A stretch of DNA of 64,000 bases from Bacillota bacterium (GTDB taxonomy: Bacteria; Bacillota; Clostridia; Peptostreptococcales; Anaerovoracaceae), in the NCBI GenBank assembly GCA_019420525.1, contig JAHZHA010000035.1, positions 44,903 to 108,902 of the forward strand. Direction: 5' to 3'. This document shows, piece by piece, positions 16,308-25,901 of this stretch. Numbering within the stretch: position 1 is the stretch's first letter; each line of letters begins with the position of its first letter. Both the position numbers and the translations under genes were made by a program. The notes under the pieces were generated by a model, which was given only the letters and a program-made list of their open reading frames with translations, made no database searches and was not told the origin of the DNA.

Positions 16308-17819
16308 ATGGCATTTTACTATTCTGAACCATCCCGTACATTCAGCGAATATCTTCTCGTGCCGGGCTATTCTTCGGCGGAATGTGTCCCGAGCAACGTC
16401 AGTCTGAAGACACCTCTCGTCAAGTACAGAAAAGGTGAAGAGGAACCTGCGATTTCGATGAATATTCCGCTGGTCTCCGCGATCATGCAGTCGGTATCCG
16501 GTGAAAAGATGGCGGTGGCGCTGGCAAAAGAAGGCGGCGTATCTTTTATCTACGGCAATCAGTCCATCGAAGACGAAGCAGCTATGGTGAGAGCCGTCAA
16601 GGATACGAAAGCGGGCTTTGTAAAGAGCGATTCCAATATTTCTCCTGATGCGACGATGGCCGACGTGGTGGCTCTGAAAAAGAGAATGGGACATTCCACC
16701 ATCGCTGTCACAGAAGACGGTACGGCAGACGGCAAGATCGTCGGTATCGTCACCAGCAGAGACTACCGTGTGACGAGAATGGATCCTGCCACGAAGGTTT
16801 CCGAATTTATGACTCCGTTTGAAAAGCTGATCTACGCAGAGGAAGGCGTATCCCTGAAGGAAGCCAACGACATCATCTGGGATCACAAGCTGAACGCGCT
16901 GCCGATCATCGGTAAGGACCGCCGTCTCAAGTCTTTCGTATTCCGTAAGGACTACGATGCGCACAAAGAAAATCCGAATGAGCTTTTGGACTCTCACAAG
17001 AGATATATCGTAGGTGCAGGCATCAATACCCGGGATTATGCGGAGAGAGTTCCGGCGCTGCTGGAGGCCGGCGTGGATGTGCTCTGCGTCGATTCTTCCG
17101 AAGGTTTCTCCGAATTCCAGAGACAGACCATCCGTTACGTCAAGGAGACCTTCGGCGAAGACGTCAAGATCGGCGGAGGAAACGTGGTAGACCGCGACGG
17201 ATTCCGTTTCCTGGCGGAAGCCGGTGCTGACTTCGTAAAAATCGGTATCGGCGGAGGTTCCATCTGTATCACCAGAGAGACGAAGGGTATCGGCAGAGGG
17301 CAGGCTACCGCGGTTATCGAAGTGGCTGCCGCCAGAGATGAATATTTCAAAGAGACGGGAATTTATATTCCGATCTGTTCCGACGGCGGTATCGTATACG
17401 ATTATCACATGACGCTGGCTCTGGCCATGGGGGCTGATTTCCTGATGCTTGGACGCTATTTTGCGCGTTTCGACGAATCCCCGACCAACAAGCTGAATCT
17501 CAACGGAACTTATGTCAAGGAATACTGGGGCGAAGGTTCCGCCCGTGCCAGAAACTGGGCGCGTTACGACGACGGAGAAGCCAGCAAGCTGAAGTTCGAG
17601 GAAGGCGTGGATTCTTACGTTCCGTACGCAGGTCCGCTGAAGGATAACGTTCAGCTGACTCTCAGCAAGGTGAAAGCGACCATGTGCAACTGCGGCGCGC
17701 TGACGATTTCTGAACTTCAGGAAAAGGCAAAGCTGACAGTGGTATCCTCTACGAGCATCGTCGAGGGCGGCGCTCACGACGTCATTCTCAAGGACAAGAA
17801 TAACGGAGCGACGATTTAA
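16308..17819 (+). CDS. guaB: Inosine-5'-monophosphate dehydrogenase
   Basis: This is a 503-residue enzyme oxidising IMP to XMP with NAD+, the first committed step to GMP. The barrel is split by a pair of CBS domains (about residues 100-215, with VTSRDYRVTRM and a second CBS repeat). The active-site loop GIGGGSICITR (about residue 313) carries the catalytic cysteine. The IMP phosphate site DGGIVYDYHMTLALAMGADFLMLG and the mobile-flap GEGSARARNW region follow. It has the slightly longer form with YSEPSRTFSEYLLVPGYS at the start. The ATG follows AGGAGGAAAAC. guaA lies 97 bases downstream, so both GMP-synthesis steps form one unit. No purine riboswitch is evident in the 62-base leader. Confidence 0.93.
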   Translation: MAFYYSEPSRTFSEYLLVPGYSSAECVPSNVSLKTPLVKYRKGEEEPAISMNIPLVSAIMQSVSGEKMAVALAKEGGVSFIYGNQSIEDEAAMVRAVKDTKAGFVKSDSNISPDATMADVVALKKRMGHSTIAVTEDGTADGKIVGIVTSRDYRVTRMDPATKVSEFMTPFEKLIYAEEGVSLKEANDIIWDHKLNALPIIGKDRRLKSFVFRKDYDAHKENPNELLDSHKRYIVGAGINTRDYAERVPALLEAGVDVLCVDSSEGFSEFQRQTIRYVKETFGEDVKIGGGNVVDRDGFRFLAEAGADFVKIGIGGGSICITRETKGIGRGQATAVIEVAAARDEYFKETGIYIPICSDGGIVYDYHMTLALAMGADFLMLGRYFARFDESPTNKLNLNGTYVKEYWGEGSARARNWARYDDGEASKLKFEEGVDSYVPYAGPLKDNVQLTLSKVKATMCNCGALTISELQEKAKLTVVSSTSIVEGGAHDVILKDKNNGATI

Positions 17820-17916
17820 GGAAGTTACGGCGGAAAACGGTATCTGTCCATAAATACAGAGCGTATTCGGACGGAAAATATACAGAGAGTATACAGAAAA
17901 GAAAGGAGACATTCCG

Positions 17917-19458
17917 ATGGATCATCAGTCTGTTCTGGTCATCGACTTCGGAGGCCAGTATAACCAGCTGATCGCACGCCGCGTCAGAGAATGCAGCGTT
18001 TTTGCGGAAGTCATTCCGCACACACAGGCGATGGAGAAAATCCGGGAAGTAAAGCCGGCAGGCATTATCTTCACCGGCGGTCCAAACAGCGTCTACGACG
18101 ACGCGTCGCCGAAGTGCGAGCCTGAAATATTTGAAATGGGCATTCCGATTCTGGGAATCTGTTACGGTTCCCAGCTCATGGCATATATGCTGGGCGGAAC
18201 AGTAGAGACGGCTCCCGTCAGCGAATACGGCAAGACCCTTGTAAAAACTGACAGTACGTCTGTTCTCTTTGAAGGCGTTTCCCCTGAGACGGTCTGCTGG
18301 ATGAGCCATACCGACTATATCGCGTCGGTTCCGGAGGGCTTCCGGGGCGTGGCTGATACGCCGGTATGTCCGGTGGCTGCCATGGAATGTCCGGAAAAGA
18401 AATTATATGCGACGCAGTTCCATCCGGAGGTTATGCATACGGAAGAAGGCAGAAAGATGCTGGAGAATTTCGTGTACAAGGTCTGCGGATGCACCGGCGA
18501 CTGGAAGATGGATTCTTTCGTAGAGACTGCCATTCAGGAAATCAGAGAAAAGGTGGGCAGCGGCCGGGCCCTCTGCGCTCTTTCCGGAGGCGTGGATTCT
18601 TCGGTGGCGGCCGTTCTCATGTCAAAAGCCATCGGTAAACAGCTGACCTGCGTATTCGTGGATCAGGGTCTGCTGAGAAAGAATGAGGGCGACGAGGTGG
18701 AAGCTGTCTTCGGTCCTGACGGTCCTTATGATCTGAATTTTATCCGGGTCAATGCACAGCAGCGTTTTTATGACAAGCTGAAGGGCGTGACGGAGCCGGA
18801 AGAAAAGAGAAAGATTATCGGTGAAGAATTTATCCGGGTTTTCGAAGAAGAAGCGAAGAAGATCGGCGCCGTGGACTTCCTGGTTCAGGGTACGATTTAT
18901 CCCGACGTCATCGAGTCGGGTCTGGGAAAATCCGCGGTGATCAAGTCTCACCACAATGTGGGAGGACTGCCTGATTACGTGGATTTCAAGGAGATCATTG
19001 AGCCTCTGCGCATGCTGTTTAAGGACGAAGTGAGAAATGCCGGCAGAGAGCTGGGCATTCCGGAATATCTGGTAAGCCGCCAGCCGTTCCCGGGTCCGGG
19101 TCTGGGCATCCGCATCATCGGCGAGGTGACGGAAGAAAAGATCAAAATCGTGCAGGAAGCCGATTACATCTACCGGGAGGAGATCGCCAAGGCGGGTCTC
19201 GACAAGAATCTGGGACAGTATTTCGCCGCTCTGACGAATATGCGTTCCGTAGGCGTCATGGGTGATTTCCGTACCTACGACTATGCCATCGCCCTTCGTG
19301 CCGTGGAAACCTCCGACTTTATGACGGCCACCGCGGCTCAGATCCCGTGGGACGTGCTGAACACCATCACCAACCGGATCGTAAACGAAGTCAAAGGCGT
19401 CAACCGCGTCATGTACGACTGCACCAGCAAACCGCCTGGTACGATTGAGTTCGAATAG
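17917..19458 (+). CDS. guaA: GMP synthase (glutamine-hydrolysing)
   Basis: This is a 513-residue enzyme that aminates XMP to GMP. The N-terminal class I amidotransferase domain begins VLVIDFGGQYNQLIARR. It has the nucleophile Cys in GICYGSQLMAYMLGG (about residue 87) and its His/Glu partners in TQFHPEVMHTEEG. The ATP-pyrophosphatase domain has the P-loop ALSGGVDSSVAAVL (about residue 225), and the dimerisation domain ends SKPPGTIEFE. The ATG follows AAAGGAGACATTCCG. A strong terminator follows at 19465. The accessory island begins directly after it; the 3' end of guaA is a known insertion site for genomic islands in other bacteria. Confidence 0.95.
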   Translation: MDHQSVLVIDFGGQYNQLIARRVRECSVFAEVIPHTQAMEKIREVKPAGIIFTGGPNSVYDDASPKCEPEIFEMGIPILGICYGSQLMAYMLGGTVETAPVSEYGKTLVKTDSTSVLFEGVSPETVCWMSHTDYIASVPEGFRGVADTPVCPVAAMECPEKKLYATQFHPEVMHTEEGRKMLENFVYKVCGCTGDWKMDSFVETAIQEIREKVGSGRALCALSGGVDSSVAAVLMSKAIGKQLTCVFVDQGLLRKNEGDEVEAVFGPDGPYDLNFIRVNAQQRFYDKLKGVTEPEEKRKIIGEEFIRVFEEEAKKIGAVDFLVQGTIYPDVIESGLGKSAVIKSHHNVGGLPDYVDFKEIIEPLRMLFKDEVRNAGRELGIPEYLVSRQPFPGPGLGIRIIGEVTEEKIKIVQEADYIYREEIAKAGLDKNLGQYFAALTNMRSVGVMGDFRTYDYAIALRAVETSDFMTATAAQIPWDVLNTITNRIVNEVKGVNRVMYDCTSKPPGTIEFE

Positions 19459-19464
19459 CAGATT

Positions 19465-19508
19465 AAAGCCCACAATCCCGAAATTTATGCGGGATTGTGG
19501 GCTTTTTC
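19465..19508 (+). terminator. Terminator of guaBA
   Basis: A perfect 16-bp stem has arms at 19465-19480 and 19490-19505 (outer AAAGCCCACAATCCCG) and a 9-base loop. The right arm runs into TTTTTCTG. Confidence 0.92.
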
Positions 19509-19728
19509 TGTGTCTTGTGACAATCGAAGAAGGATCCATTTACGCATGTTTTATGTTTTATTTCTTTTAAAACTTAAAAAGTAAAATATGCTTGCAAAGT
19601 TGATACGATTAAAGTTGCGGCACAAATCGTGTCGAAGGTCATGCTGCTTAGATTATAATAAATATTCTCTTTAATATATTGAACTGTAATAAAATCCTAA
19701 ATATAAGAAATAATTTTGCTACATAGTA

Positions 19729-20607
19729 TCAATGATTGGTATTAATGATTGCTGAACTTATTATATTTTCATCTTCTACAGCATGATGATTTGGATTACT
19801 TAACAGCGTATCTTGCAGGGTGGTACGCAGTTTATCACAGCAGGGTTTAAACGACAGATATGTAATTCCGCCGCCAATGACTCCGCCGACTACAGGAATC
19901 GCCTTTTTGAAAAAGCCTGCAAAAACTTGTTTTGTCATATTCACACCGAACCATTTCGAGACGCTTTTTACAATTGGGTAGATTGTACCTTTAGTAAGGG
20001 CGGTTTTTAACAATTTCCTTTCGACGCCTTTTCCGAGAGCTGCTGCCATTGCTTTTAGAGCGGTATTGGCTCCCTGAACACCATACATGACTCCTAAACA
20101 TAGGATTAAGATATTCATGGTTTCGGAATCAAACTTTTGATTTCTCTCTTCGGTATCAATTTGAGGGAAACCATATAAATACATAAGTTTTTGTGCTGCA
20201 CGGAGCATATATCCGTAGTATTGTGCAATATCAGCCGGAATTGTCGCAGCCATAGCAAAACCTCCAGGCACACCTAATGCTGCGGAAATCCCCGAAACAC
20301 AGTTTCTTTCGTATTTAATAACTTCGTCTGCTATTCGATCTATCTCATTGGAAGAAATTTTTGCATGTGTAGGGTTATAGGCTATTGCGTCATCGATTAT
20401 ATCTTGAGGATAATTCTTGAAAAGTTCTTTTTGCAGGAAATCATTTCTATTCACTTTTATCCCTGGAGTTTTTAAAGCGATAATAATAAAATCTTCTATA
20501 TCAATTTCACCATTTCCATTAGCATCAACTACATTTACTATGGAATCTTTTGATTTTGTGATAGCGTTTTGTGTCTTTTTTATGATGTTGTTATTTGATT
20601 TTTTCAT
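19729..20607 (-). CDS. EcsC-like protein with an N-terminal EF-hand-type loop
   Basis: This is a 292-residue protein. The middle and C-terminal parts (about residues 100-275) resemble the EcsC family: GVPGGFAMAATIPADIAQYYGYMLR, then a hydrophobic stretch with KLMYLYGFP, and the glycine-rich hydrophobic AIPVVGGVIGGGITYLSF near the end. Near residue 29 there is a canonical EF-hand-type loop, DANGNGEIDIED, with acidic or Asn residues at positions 1, 3, 5, 9 and 12, which suggests calcium binding. No signal peptide is present. EcsC relatives are membrane-associated, but their biochemical role is not known. The gene is AT-rich compared with guaA, is oriented opposite to it, and sits at the left edge of an accessory island. 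The start uses ATG with a weak GGAGATTTC-type site upstream. Confidence 0.55.
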   Translation of the reverse strand: MKKSNNNIIKKTQNAITKSKDSIVNVVDANGNGEIDIEDFIIIALKTPGIKVNRNDFLQKELFKNYPQDIIDDAIAYNPTHAKISSNEIDRIADEVIKYERNCVSGISAALGVPGGFAMAATIPADIAQYYGYMLRAAQKLMYLYGFPQIDTEERNQKFDSETMNILILCLGVMYGVQGANTALKAMAAALGKGVERKLLKTALTKGTIYPIVKSVSKWFGVNMTKQVFAGFFKKAIPVVGGVIGGGITYLSFKPCCDKLRTTLQDTLLSNPNHHAVEDENIISSAIINTNH

Positions 20608-21000
20608 GTAATTTAGAAATCTCCTTGATATCGTTTAATTATTTTGGTCTTTACCTGTAAAAACTAAGTATCCCTCTTCCAACTTTCAAATCACAAATTT
20701 ATGAAACTGTGTTCTGAAAATATTATGTCATTGAAAAGTTCCGACATCAATAATTTTTAATGTACAATTATGTAGTATTGTGAGATTTAAATTTGAAATT
20801 TGCAGGCTTTTGAGGAGTCAGTTCAAATCGTTGCCGGGATGCCGATTTGAAATTATGTAACGCCTATTAATTGTCTAAACAAAATTGATTAGAACTTGTG
20901 GAGTCCGAATAATTTCAGAATCCCGGAAAAGACGGATATAGCAGGTTTTTAAAGGGTTAAGGCCCGATCTTGCAACGACTTGACAACATTTTTTCATTAT
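20608..21000. other. AT-rich gene-free spacer
   Basis: No open frame longer than about 40 codons with a plausible start is seen here. The base composition is more AT-rich than the core genome. A short stretch, GAGTCCGAATAA at 20901-20912, resembles the end of guaA (GAGTTCGAATAG at 19447-19458, 10 of 12 bases). That is too short to call an attachment site. Nothing else recognisable is seen. Confidence 0.4.
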
Positions 21001-21052
21001 AAAAAGAGAGCTAACTGATTTTGATTCGTCAGTCAGCTCTCTTTTTCTTTTC
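21001..21052 (+). terminator. Strong hairpin in the island spacer
   Basis: AAAGAGAGCT (21003-21012) pairs with AGCTCTCTTT (21035-21044). An inner ACTGA/TCAGT extends the stem, and TTTTCTTTT follows. No clear gene precedes it on the plus strand, so it may be left over from a lost gene. Confidence 0.65.
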
Positions 21053-21232
21053 ATTTCTTGTTTGCTTTTTAATCAGTTACTTCGCTTTTGCGATGGAGTT
21101 GCTTTTTCCGGAATTTCCGGAAGGGGATTTGCAATTTGAAGATTGATTTGGGAAACAATTTCTTATACCGGTTTTTAAACCCGTCATTTGACCTTTAATC
21201 TCGTCAAAATTAAAAAAATGACGATATTAAAA

Positions 21233-21261
21233 TTGATTATGACGATGCTGTGTGATAAGAT
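21233..21261 (+). promoter_or_regulatory. Probable promoter of the fic-hsd operon
   Basis: TTGATT (21233-21238) and TAAGAT (21256-21261) are spaced by 17 bases and lie 39 bases before the fic start codon. Upstream bases are AT-rich. Confidence 0.5.
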
Positions 21262-21299
21262 GAAACTAAATCGGGTTTGAGATTCTGTAAGGAGATTTC

Positions 21300-22370
21300 A
21301 TGAGAACTTTTGATTATAAGAACAGATATGAACGTTTATTACAACCGGATATTGTCGCTTTATTGGCGCAGATTCATGAATATAAAGGGGAACAGACGCT
21401 GTTTGTGGAGGCAAAAGCAGATACGCTTACCCGGCTGCTGGAAGTTGCAAAAATTCAGAGTACGGAGGCATCCAATAAAATCGAAGGTATCTATACTTCG
21501 GATGATCGTCTGAAAAAAATCGTCCGTGACAAGACGATGCCGAAAACAAGAAATGAGAAAGAAATTGCGGGTTATCGTGATGTGCTGAATACGATACATC
21601 AAAATTATGATTATATACCCGTAAACTCATCCATCTTCCTTCAACTGCATCGGGATCTGTATAAATTCTCGGGAACTGCGGGGGGCAGCTTTAAGTCATC
21701 CGACAATGTGATTGCACAGGAGGATGAACGGGGAAACAAACCCATACGATTTCAGCCGGTTCCGGCATGGGAAACGCCGGCCTATATCGATGCAATCTGT
21801 GATGCCTTTCAGGATGCCTGCAGGGATTCCCGGTGTGATCCGCTGATCCTGATTCCTGTATTTATATTGGATTTCTTGTGCATCCATCCGTTTAATGATG
21901 GAAATGGCCGTATGAGCCGTTTGCTGACGCTGCTTTTGTTATACCGGGCAGGATATATTGTGGGAATGTATATCAGTATTGAGAAGCTGATTGAACAGAC
22001 AAAAGAAACTTATTATGAAACCCTGCAGGAGAGTTCTTATAACTGGTATGAAGAGGAAAATGATGATGCACCATTTGTCCGGTATATGCTGGGAGTCATT
22101 GTGGCAGCTTACCGTGACTTTTCATCCAGAGTACAGTTGCTGGCCACCAGCGGGATGTCGAAACCGGAGCGCATTCGTGAGATCGTCCGTGGGTCTGTAG
22201 GAAAGATGACAAGAGCGGAGATCATGGAGAAATGTCCTGATATCAGCCGTGTAACGGTGGAACGTGCTTTGACAGACATGGTGAAAAAAGGTGAAATATT
22301 AAAAATCGGAGGCGGTCGCTATACTGCCTATATATGGAACAGGGAGAATGAATCGTATGATAACAGGTGA
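21300..22370 (+). CDS. Fic-domain protein (class II, self-inhibited), start of the type I RM operon
   Basis: Fic enzymes usually transfer AMP from ATP to a hydroxyl of a target protein. This 356-residue protein has an intact catalytic motif HPFNDGNGRMSR (catalytic His 196). It also has an N-terminal inhibitory motif of the S/T-x3-E-G/N type (Ser58 to Gly63, in ASNKIEGI), which places it in class II. The C-terminal 70 residues look like a winged helix (TRAEIMEKCPDISRVTVERALTDMVKKGEI), as in Fic proteins that bind DNA. The ATG follows GTAAGGAGATTTC. Its last 23 bases overlap hsdM, so translation is coupled. That links Fic to the modification gene, either as a regulator of the RM operon or as a partner toxin. 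Target and activity are unknown. Confidence 0.85.
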   Translation: MRTFDYKNRYERLLQPDIVALLAQIHEYKGEQTLFVEAKADTLTRLLEVAKIQSTEASNKIEGIYTSDDRLKKIVRDKTMPKTRNEKEIAGYRDVLNTIHQNYDYIPVNSSIFLQLHRDLYKFSGTAGGSFKSSDNVIAQEDERGNKPIRFQPVPAWETPAYIDAICDAFQDACRDSRCDPLILIPVFILDFLCIHPFNDGNGRMSRLLTLLLLYRAGYIVGMYISIEKLIEQTKETYYETLQESSYNWYEEENDDAPFVRYMLGVIVAAYRDFSSRVQLLATSGMSKPERIREIVRGSVGKMTRAEIMEKCPDISRVTVERALTDMVKKGEILKIGGGRYTAYIWNRENESYDNR

Positions 22371-23859
22371 ATTGAAAAATAAAATTGACGGCTTATGGGA
22401 AATATTCTGGACCGGAGGACTTACCAACCCGCTGGATGTGATTGAGCAGATGACATATCTGATGTTTATCCGCGATCTGGATGATGCGGATAATCTTCAT
22501 ATTAAAGAAAGTGCAATGCTTGGTCTTCCATATGAGAGTATTTTTGCAGAAGAAGTCCTGATCGGAGATCGCCGAATTGCCGGCAATCAGTTGAAATGGA
22601 GCGTATTCCATGATTTCCCGGCTCAGAAAATGTACAGTACCATGCAGGAATGGGTGTTCCCGTTTATTAAAAATCTTCATGGAAATAAAGAAAGCGCTTA
22701 TGCCAAATATATGGGTGACGCAATCTTTAAAATACCGACACCGCTGATGCTGGATAAAATTGTGACTGCCATGGATGAAATATATGATCAGATGGCACAG
22801 TTGAAAAACGCAGATACAAGAGGAGATGTTTATGAGTACCTCTTGTCGAAATTGGCGACAGCAGGAGTAAACGGGCAGTTCCGGACACCGAGGCATATCA
22901 TTAAAATGATGGTGGAACTGATGGATCCGAAACCGGATGAAATCATCTGTGATCCTGCCTGCGGAACGTCTGGTTTTCTGGTGGCTGCCAGCGAATACCT
23001 GAAAGAAAATAAAAAGGAAGAAGTATTTTTTGACCGGAAAAATAAAGAGCATTATATGAATCATATGTTCCACGGATTTGATATGGACCGGACCATGCTG
23101 CGGATCGGAGCCATGAATATGATGACTCATGGAGTGGACAATCCTTATATTGAATACAGGGACAGTCTTTCTGATCAGAATACGGATAGGGATATGTATA
23201 GTCTGATTCTGGCAAATCCGCCATTTAAGGGAAGTCTTGATTACGATATCGTATCCCAGGATCTGCTGAAAGTTGCGAAGACGAAAAAAACGGAACTTCT
23301 GTTTTTAGTGCTGTTTTTGAAAATGCTGAAAACAGGCGGAAGATGTGCCTGCATCGTACCGGATGGAGTTTTGTTCGGTTCTTCCAAAGCTCATAAGGCG
23401 ATCCGCAAGGAACTGGTGGAAGAAAATTGTCTGGAGGCGGTTATCTCCATGCCTTCCGGTGTGTTCAAACCTTATGCAGGAGTCTCCACTGCTATCCTGA
23501 TCTTTACGAAAACAGGACATGGTGGAACGGATAAAGTATGGTTTTATGACATGAAAGCAGATGGATTCAGCCTGGATGATAAACGTAATCCAATCAATGA
23601 AAATGATATACCGGATATTATAGAGAGATTCCGAAATCGAGAGCAGGAGACAGAGAGGAAACGGACGGAACAGTCTTTTTTTGTAGAGAAGCAGGATATC
23701 GTTGACAATGAGTATGATCTTTCCATTAATAAGTATAAAGAAGTGGAATATGTACCGGTAGAGTATCCATCTACCCAGGAGATTATGGCGAATCTGCATG
23801 AACTGGAAATGGAGATTACAAAGAATTTGGCAGAGTTGGAAGAGATGTTAGGTGATTAA
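22348..23859 (+). CDS. hsdM: Type I restriction-modification methyltransferase subunit HsdM
   Basis: This is a 503-residue N6-adenine DNA methyltransferase, the modification subunit of a type I complex (M2S, or R2M2S with hsdR). An N-terminal helical HsdM domain (IDGLWEIFWTGGLTNPLDVIEQMTYLMF) is followed by the SAM-binding motif DPACGTSGFLVAA (about residue 202) and the catalytic NPPF motif (about residue 290). The length is typical. It starts inside the end of fic. An unrelated AT-rich gene separates it from hsdS, which is unusual. Confidence 0.95.
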   Translation: MNRMITGELKNKIDGLWEIFWTGGLTNPLDVIEQMTYLMFIRDLDDADNLHIKESAMLGLPYESIFAEEVLIGDRRIAGNQLKWSVFHDFPAQKMYSTMQEWVFPFIKNLHGNKESAYAKYMGDAIFKIPTPLMLDKIVTAMDEIYDQMAQLKNADTRGDVYEYLLSKLATAGVNGQFRTPRHIIKMMVELMDPKPDEIICDPACGTSGFLVAASEYLKENKKEEVFFDRKNKEHYMNHMFHGFDMDRTMLRIGAMNMMTHGVDNPYIEYRDSLSDQNTDRDMYSLILANPPFKGSLDYDIVSQDLLKVAKTKKTELLFLVLFLKMLKTGGRCACIVPDGVLFGSSKAHKAIRKELVEENCLEAVISMPSGVFKPYAGVSTAILIFTKTGHGGTDKVWFYDMKADGFSLDDKRNPINENDIPDIIERFRNREQETERKRTEQSFFVEKQDIVDNEYDLSINKYKEVEYVPVEYPSTQEIMANLHELEMEITKNLAELEEMLGD

Positions 23860-23884
23860 ACATATAAGGAGATGAAATAAACTT

Positions 23885-24676
23885 TTGAAAACATATCTGG
23901 CTTATTTTGATGAAACTGGTGACGATGGAATTACGACGGCTTCAAGTGATCATTTTATTTTGACAAGTATATACATGCCTGCAGATAGCTGGCAGGATAA
24001 TTTTAATAAGATTAGAGAATTAAGAAAAAATTTAAAAGAACAATATGGGTTTCATATAAGTGAAGAAATGCATACAAAACATTTTTTGACAGATAAAAAT
24101 CCATATAGAAAGTACAGCTGGTCTAAAGAGCAAAAACAAGAGATCATCGTTGCATTTACAAAAATGATTGGAGAACTGAATTTGAAAATTATAAACGTGA
24201 TAATAGATAAAACCAAAATAAGAAAAGAGGATTATCCTGTGTTGGAAAATGCGTTGAAATATAACATTCAGCGAATTGAAAACGATAGTAAAGGAGAATG
24301 GAATTATCTGATTATTACAGATAAAGGAAGAACTGCGCCCATGAGAAAAACAGCAAGGGCTATCCGCGTATTTAATCCCATACAGTCACAGTATTCCTGT
24401 GGGTATAGAAATCAACCAATTAAAAATCTGATTGAAGATATTATGGAAAAAGATTCGTCGGAATCCTATTTCATACAGATATGTGATTTCATATCATTTT
24501 TTGTTCATTTGTATTATTCATGCTATGAAAAGAATAAAGAACTGCCGAAGCGTGTGGCAAATGTTATTGATAAACATTTCGTGGGAAGAGTCATGGCGAC
24601 GCTGAAACAGTCAGAAAAGATTAATTTGAAGGCAAATGAAAAACATACATACGGTTTGGTAGTTTACCCTAAATAA
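23885..24676 (+). CDS. DUF3800-like protein inserted between hsdM and hsdS
   Basis: This is a 263-residue protein. The start YLAYFDETGDDG, the later IINVIIDKTK and the near-C-terminal YFIQICDFISFFVHLYY match the DUF3800 pattern: acidic residues on strands of an RNase H-like fold. DUF3800 proteins are common in mobile elements and defence-rich loci but have no established reaction. It begins with TTG after AAGGAGATGAAATAAAC, 25 bases after hsdM. Composition is clearly more AT-rich than fic or hsdM. It is in the operon orientation and probably co-transcribed. It could be a nuclease accessory to the RM system or simply a passenger. Confidence 0.65.
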   Translation: MKTYLAYFDETGDDGITTASSDHFILTSIYMPADSWQDNFNKIRELRKNLKEQYGFHISEEMHTKHFLTDKNPYRKYSWSKEQKQEIIVAFTKMIGELNLKIINVIIDKTKIRKEDYPVLENALKYNIQRIENDSKGEWNYLIITDKGRTAPMRKTARAIRVFNPIQSQYSCGYRNQPIKNLIEDIMEKDSSESYFIQICDFISFFVHLYYSCYEKNKELPKRVANVIDKHFVGRVMATLKQSEKINLKANEKHTYGLVVYPK

Positions 24677-24788
24677 AAACACCACCTACATCGCATTCGC
24701 GGTTTCAGTGGTTCAATAACATTATATGAAATAATGGTAACTTAGTCAACAAATTATAAAATAAATTCGGATTTGTGGGGATCAATAT

Positions 24789-25889
24789 ATGATATTTAAT
24801 GATGTGCTTGAAATAAGAAATGGGCGTAATCAAAAAAGTGTTGAGAACCCGGATGGGAAATACCCTATCTATGGAAGTGGCGGAATAATGGGATATGCCG
24901 ATGATTATATTTGCGAAGCAGATACAGTGATTATCGGGAGAAAAGGAAATATAAACAATCCAATTTTTGTCGAAGAACCATTTTGGAATGTCGATACTGC
25001 CTTTGGACTATCGGCAAAAAGAGAAGTATTACTGCCAAGATACCTTTATTATTTCTGCCGGAATTTTAATTTTGAAAGATTAAACAAGGCTGTTACAATA
25101 CCGAGCCTTACTAAATCTGATCTATTAAAAATAGAAATAGAATTACCATCAATGGAAAATCAGCAAAAAGTCGTAGATAAGCTTTTAAAAATCGAACAAA
25201 TTATTCAGATGAGAAAACAGGAGATTCAGGGGCTAGATGAACTTATTAAAGCCCGATTTGTTGAGATGTTTGGGGATCCAATTCAGAATCCTAAAGGTTG
25301 GGATACACCGTTAGTTGAGAATGTGGTTGCAAACGAGAAAAATGCTCTAAAGGCGGGACCTTTTGGTTCGGCATTGAAGAAAGAATATTACGTTGAATCA
25401 GGATACAAGATATATGGGCAGGAACAAGTTATTAGTGGGGATCATACAATTGGAAATTATTATATTGATGAAGAACGTTATAAAGCATTAGAGAACTGTG
25501 CTGTTCAAGCAGGCGATGTTCTTATTAGTTTAGTTGGTACATATGGGAAATTATTAATTATACCAGACGAATTTGAACCAGGGATAATCAATCCACGACT
25601 AATGAAGATAACATTTGATAAGAACAAAGTGAATCCTTTATATTTTAAGTTTTTCTTTCAATCAGAGTCTTTAAAGCGAACTTTATCAGAGAATACGCAT
25701 GGTGGGACAATGGATATATTAAATCTTGGTATTGTGAGAAAAATCTCAATGCCTCTTCCGCCACTGAAATTACAAAATAAATTTGTTTCATTTGTAGAAC
25801 AAGTCGACAAATCAAAAGTTGCTGTTCAAAAAGCATTAGATGAGACACAGTTACTATTTGATAGTTTGATGCAAGAGTATTTTGGATAA
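24789..25889 (+). CDS. hsdS: Type I restriction-modification specificity subunit HsdS
   Basis: This 366-residue subunit determines the DNA target of the HsdM/HsdR complex. It has the usual two target-recognition domains. TRD1 covers about residues 1-125 (YPIYGSGGIMGYADDYI...). TRD2 covers about 180-330 (AGPFGSALKKEYYVESGYKIYGQEQV, SLVGTYGKL). Each is followed by a helical spacer, with PSMENQQKVVDKLLKIE and PPLKLQNKFVSFVEQV as the conserved region starts. The N-terminal TRD looks slightly short: it begins directly at FNDVLEIRNGR. It is AT-rich, as is usual for exchangeable specificity genes. The recognition sequence cannot be predicted. Confidence 0.88.
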   Translation: MIFNDVLEIRNGRNQKSVENPDGKYPIYGSGGIMGYADDYICEADTVIIGRKGNINNPIFVEEPFWNVDTAFGLSAKREVLLPRYLYYFCRNFNFERLNKAVTIPSLTKSDLLKIEIELPSMENQQKVVDKLLKIEQIIQMRKQEIQGLDELIKARFVEMFGDPIQNPKGWDTPLVENVVANEKNALKAGPFGSALKKEYYVESGYKIYGQEQVISGDHTIGNYYIDEERYKALENCAVQAGDVLISLVGTYGKLLIIPDEFEPGIINPRLMKITFDKNKVNPLYFKFFFQSESLKRTLSENTHGGTMDILNLGIVRKISMPLPPLKLQNKFVSFVEQVDKSKVAVQKALDETQLLFDSLMQEYFG

Positions 25890-25901
25890 AGGAGAACAGC
25901 A

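Noticed and set aside
16275..17912. Open frame of 545 codons opposite guaB
   Set aside because: It is antisense to the fully motif-supported guaB and shows no protein family pattern.
20608..21300. Possible attachment site or integrase remnant in the island spacer
   Set aside because: Only a 12-base near-match to the guaA end was seen and no integrase fragment can be read. This is insufficient for a feature.
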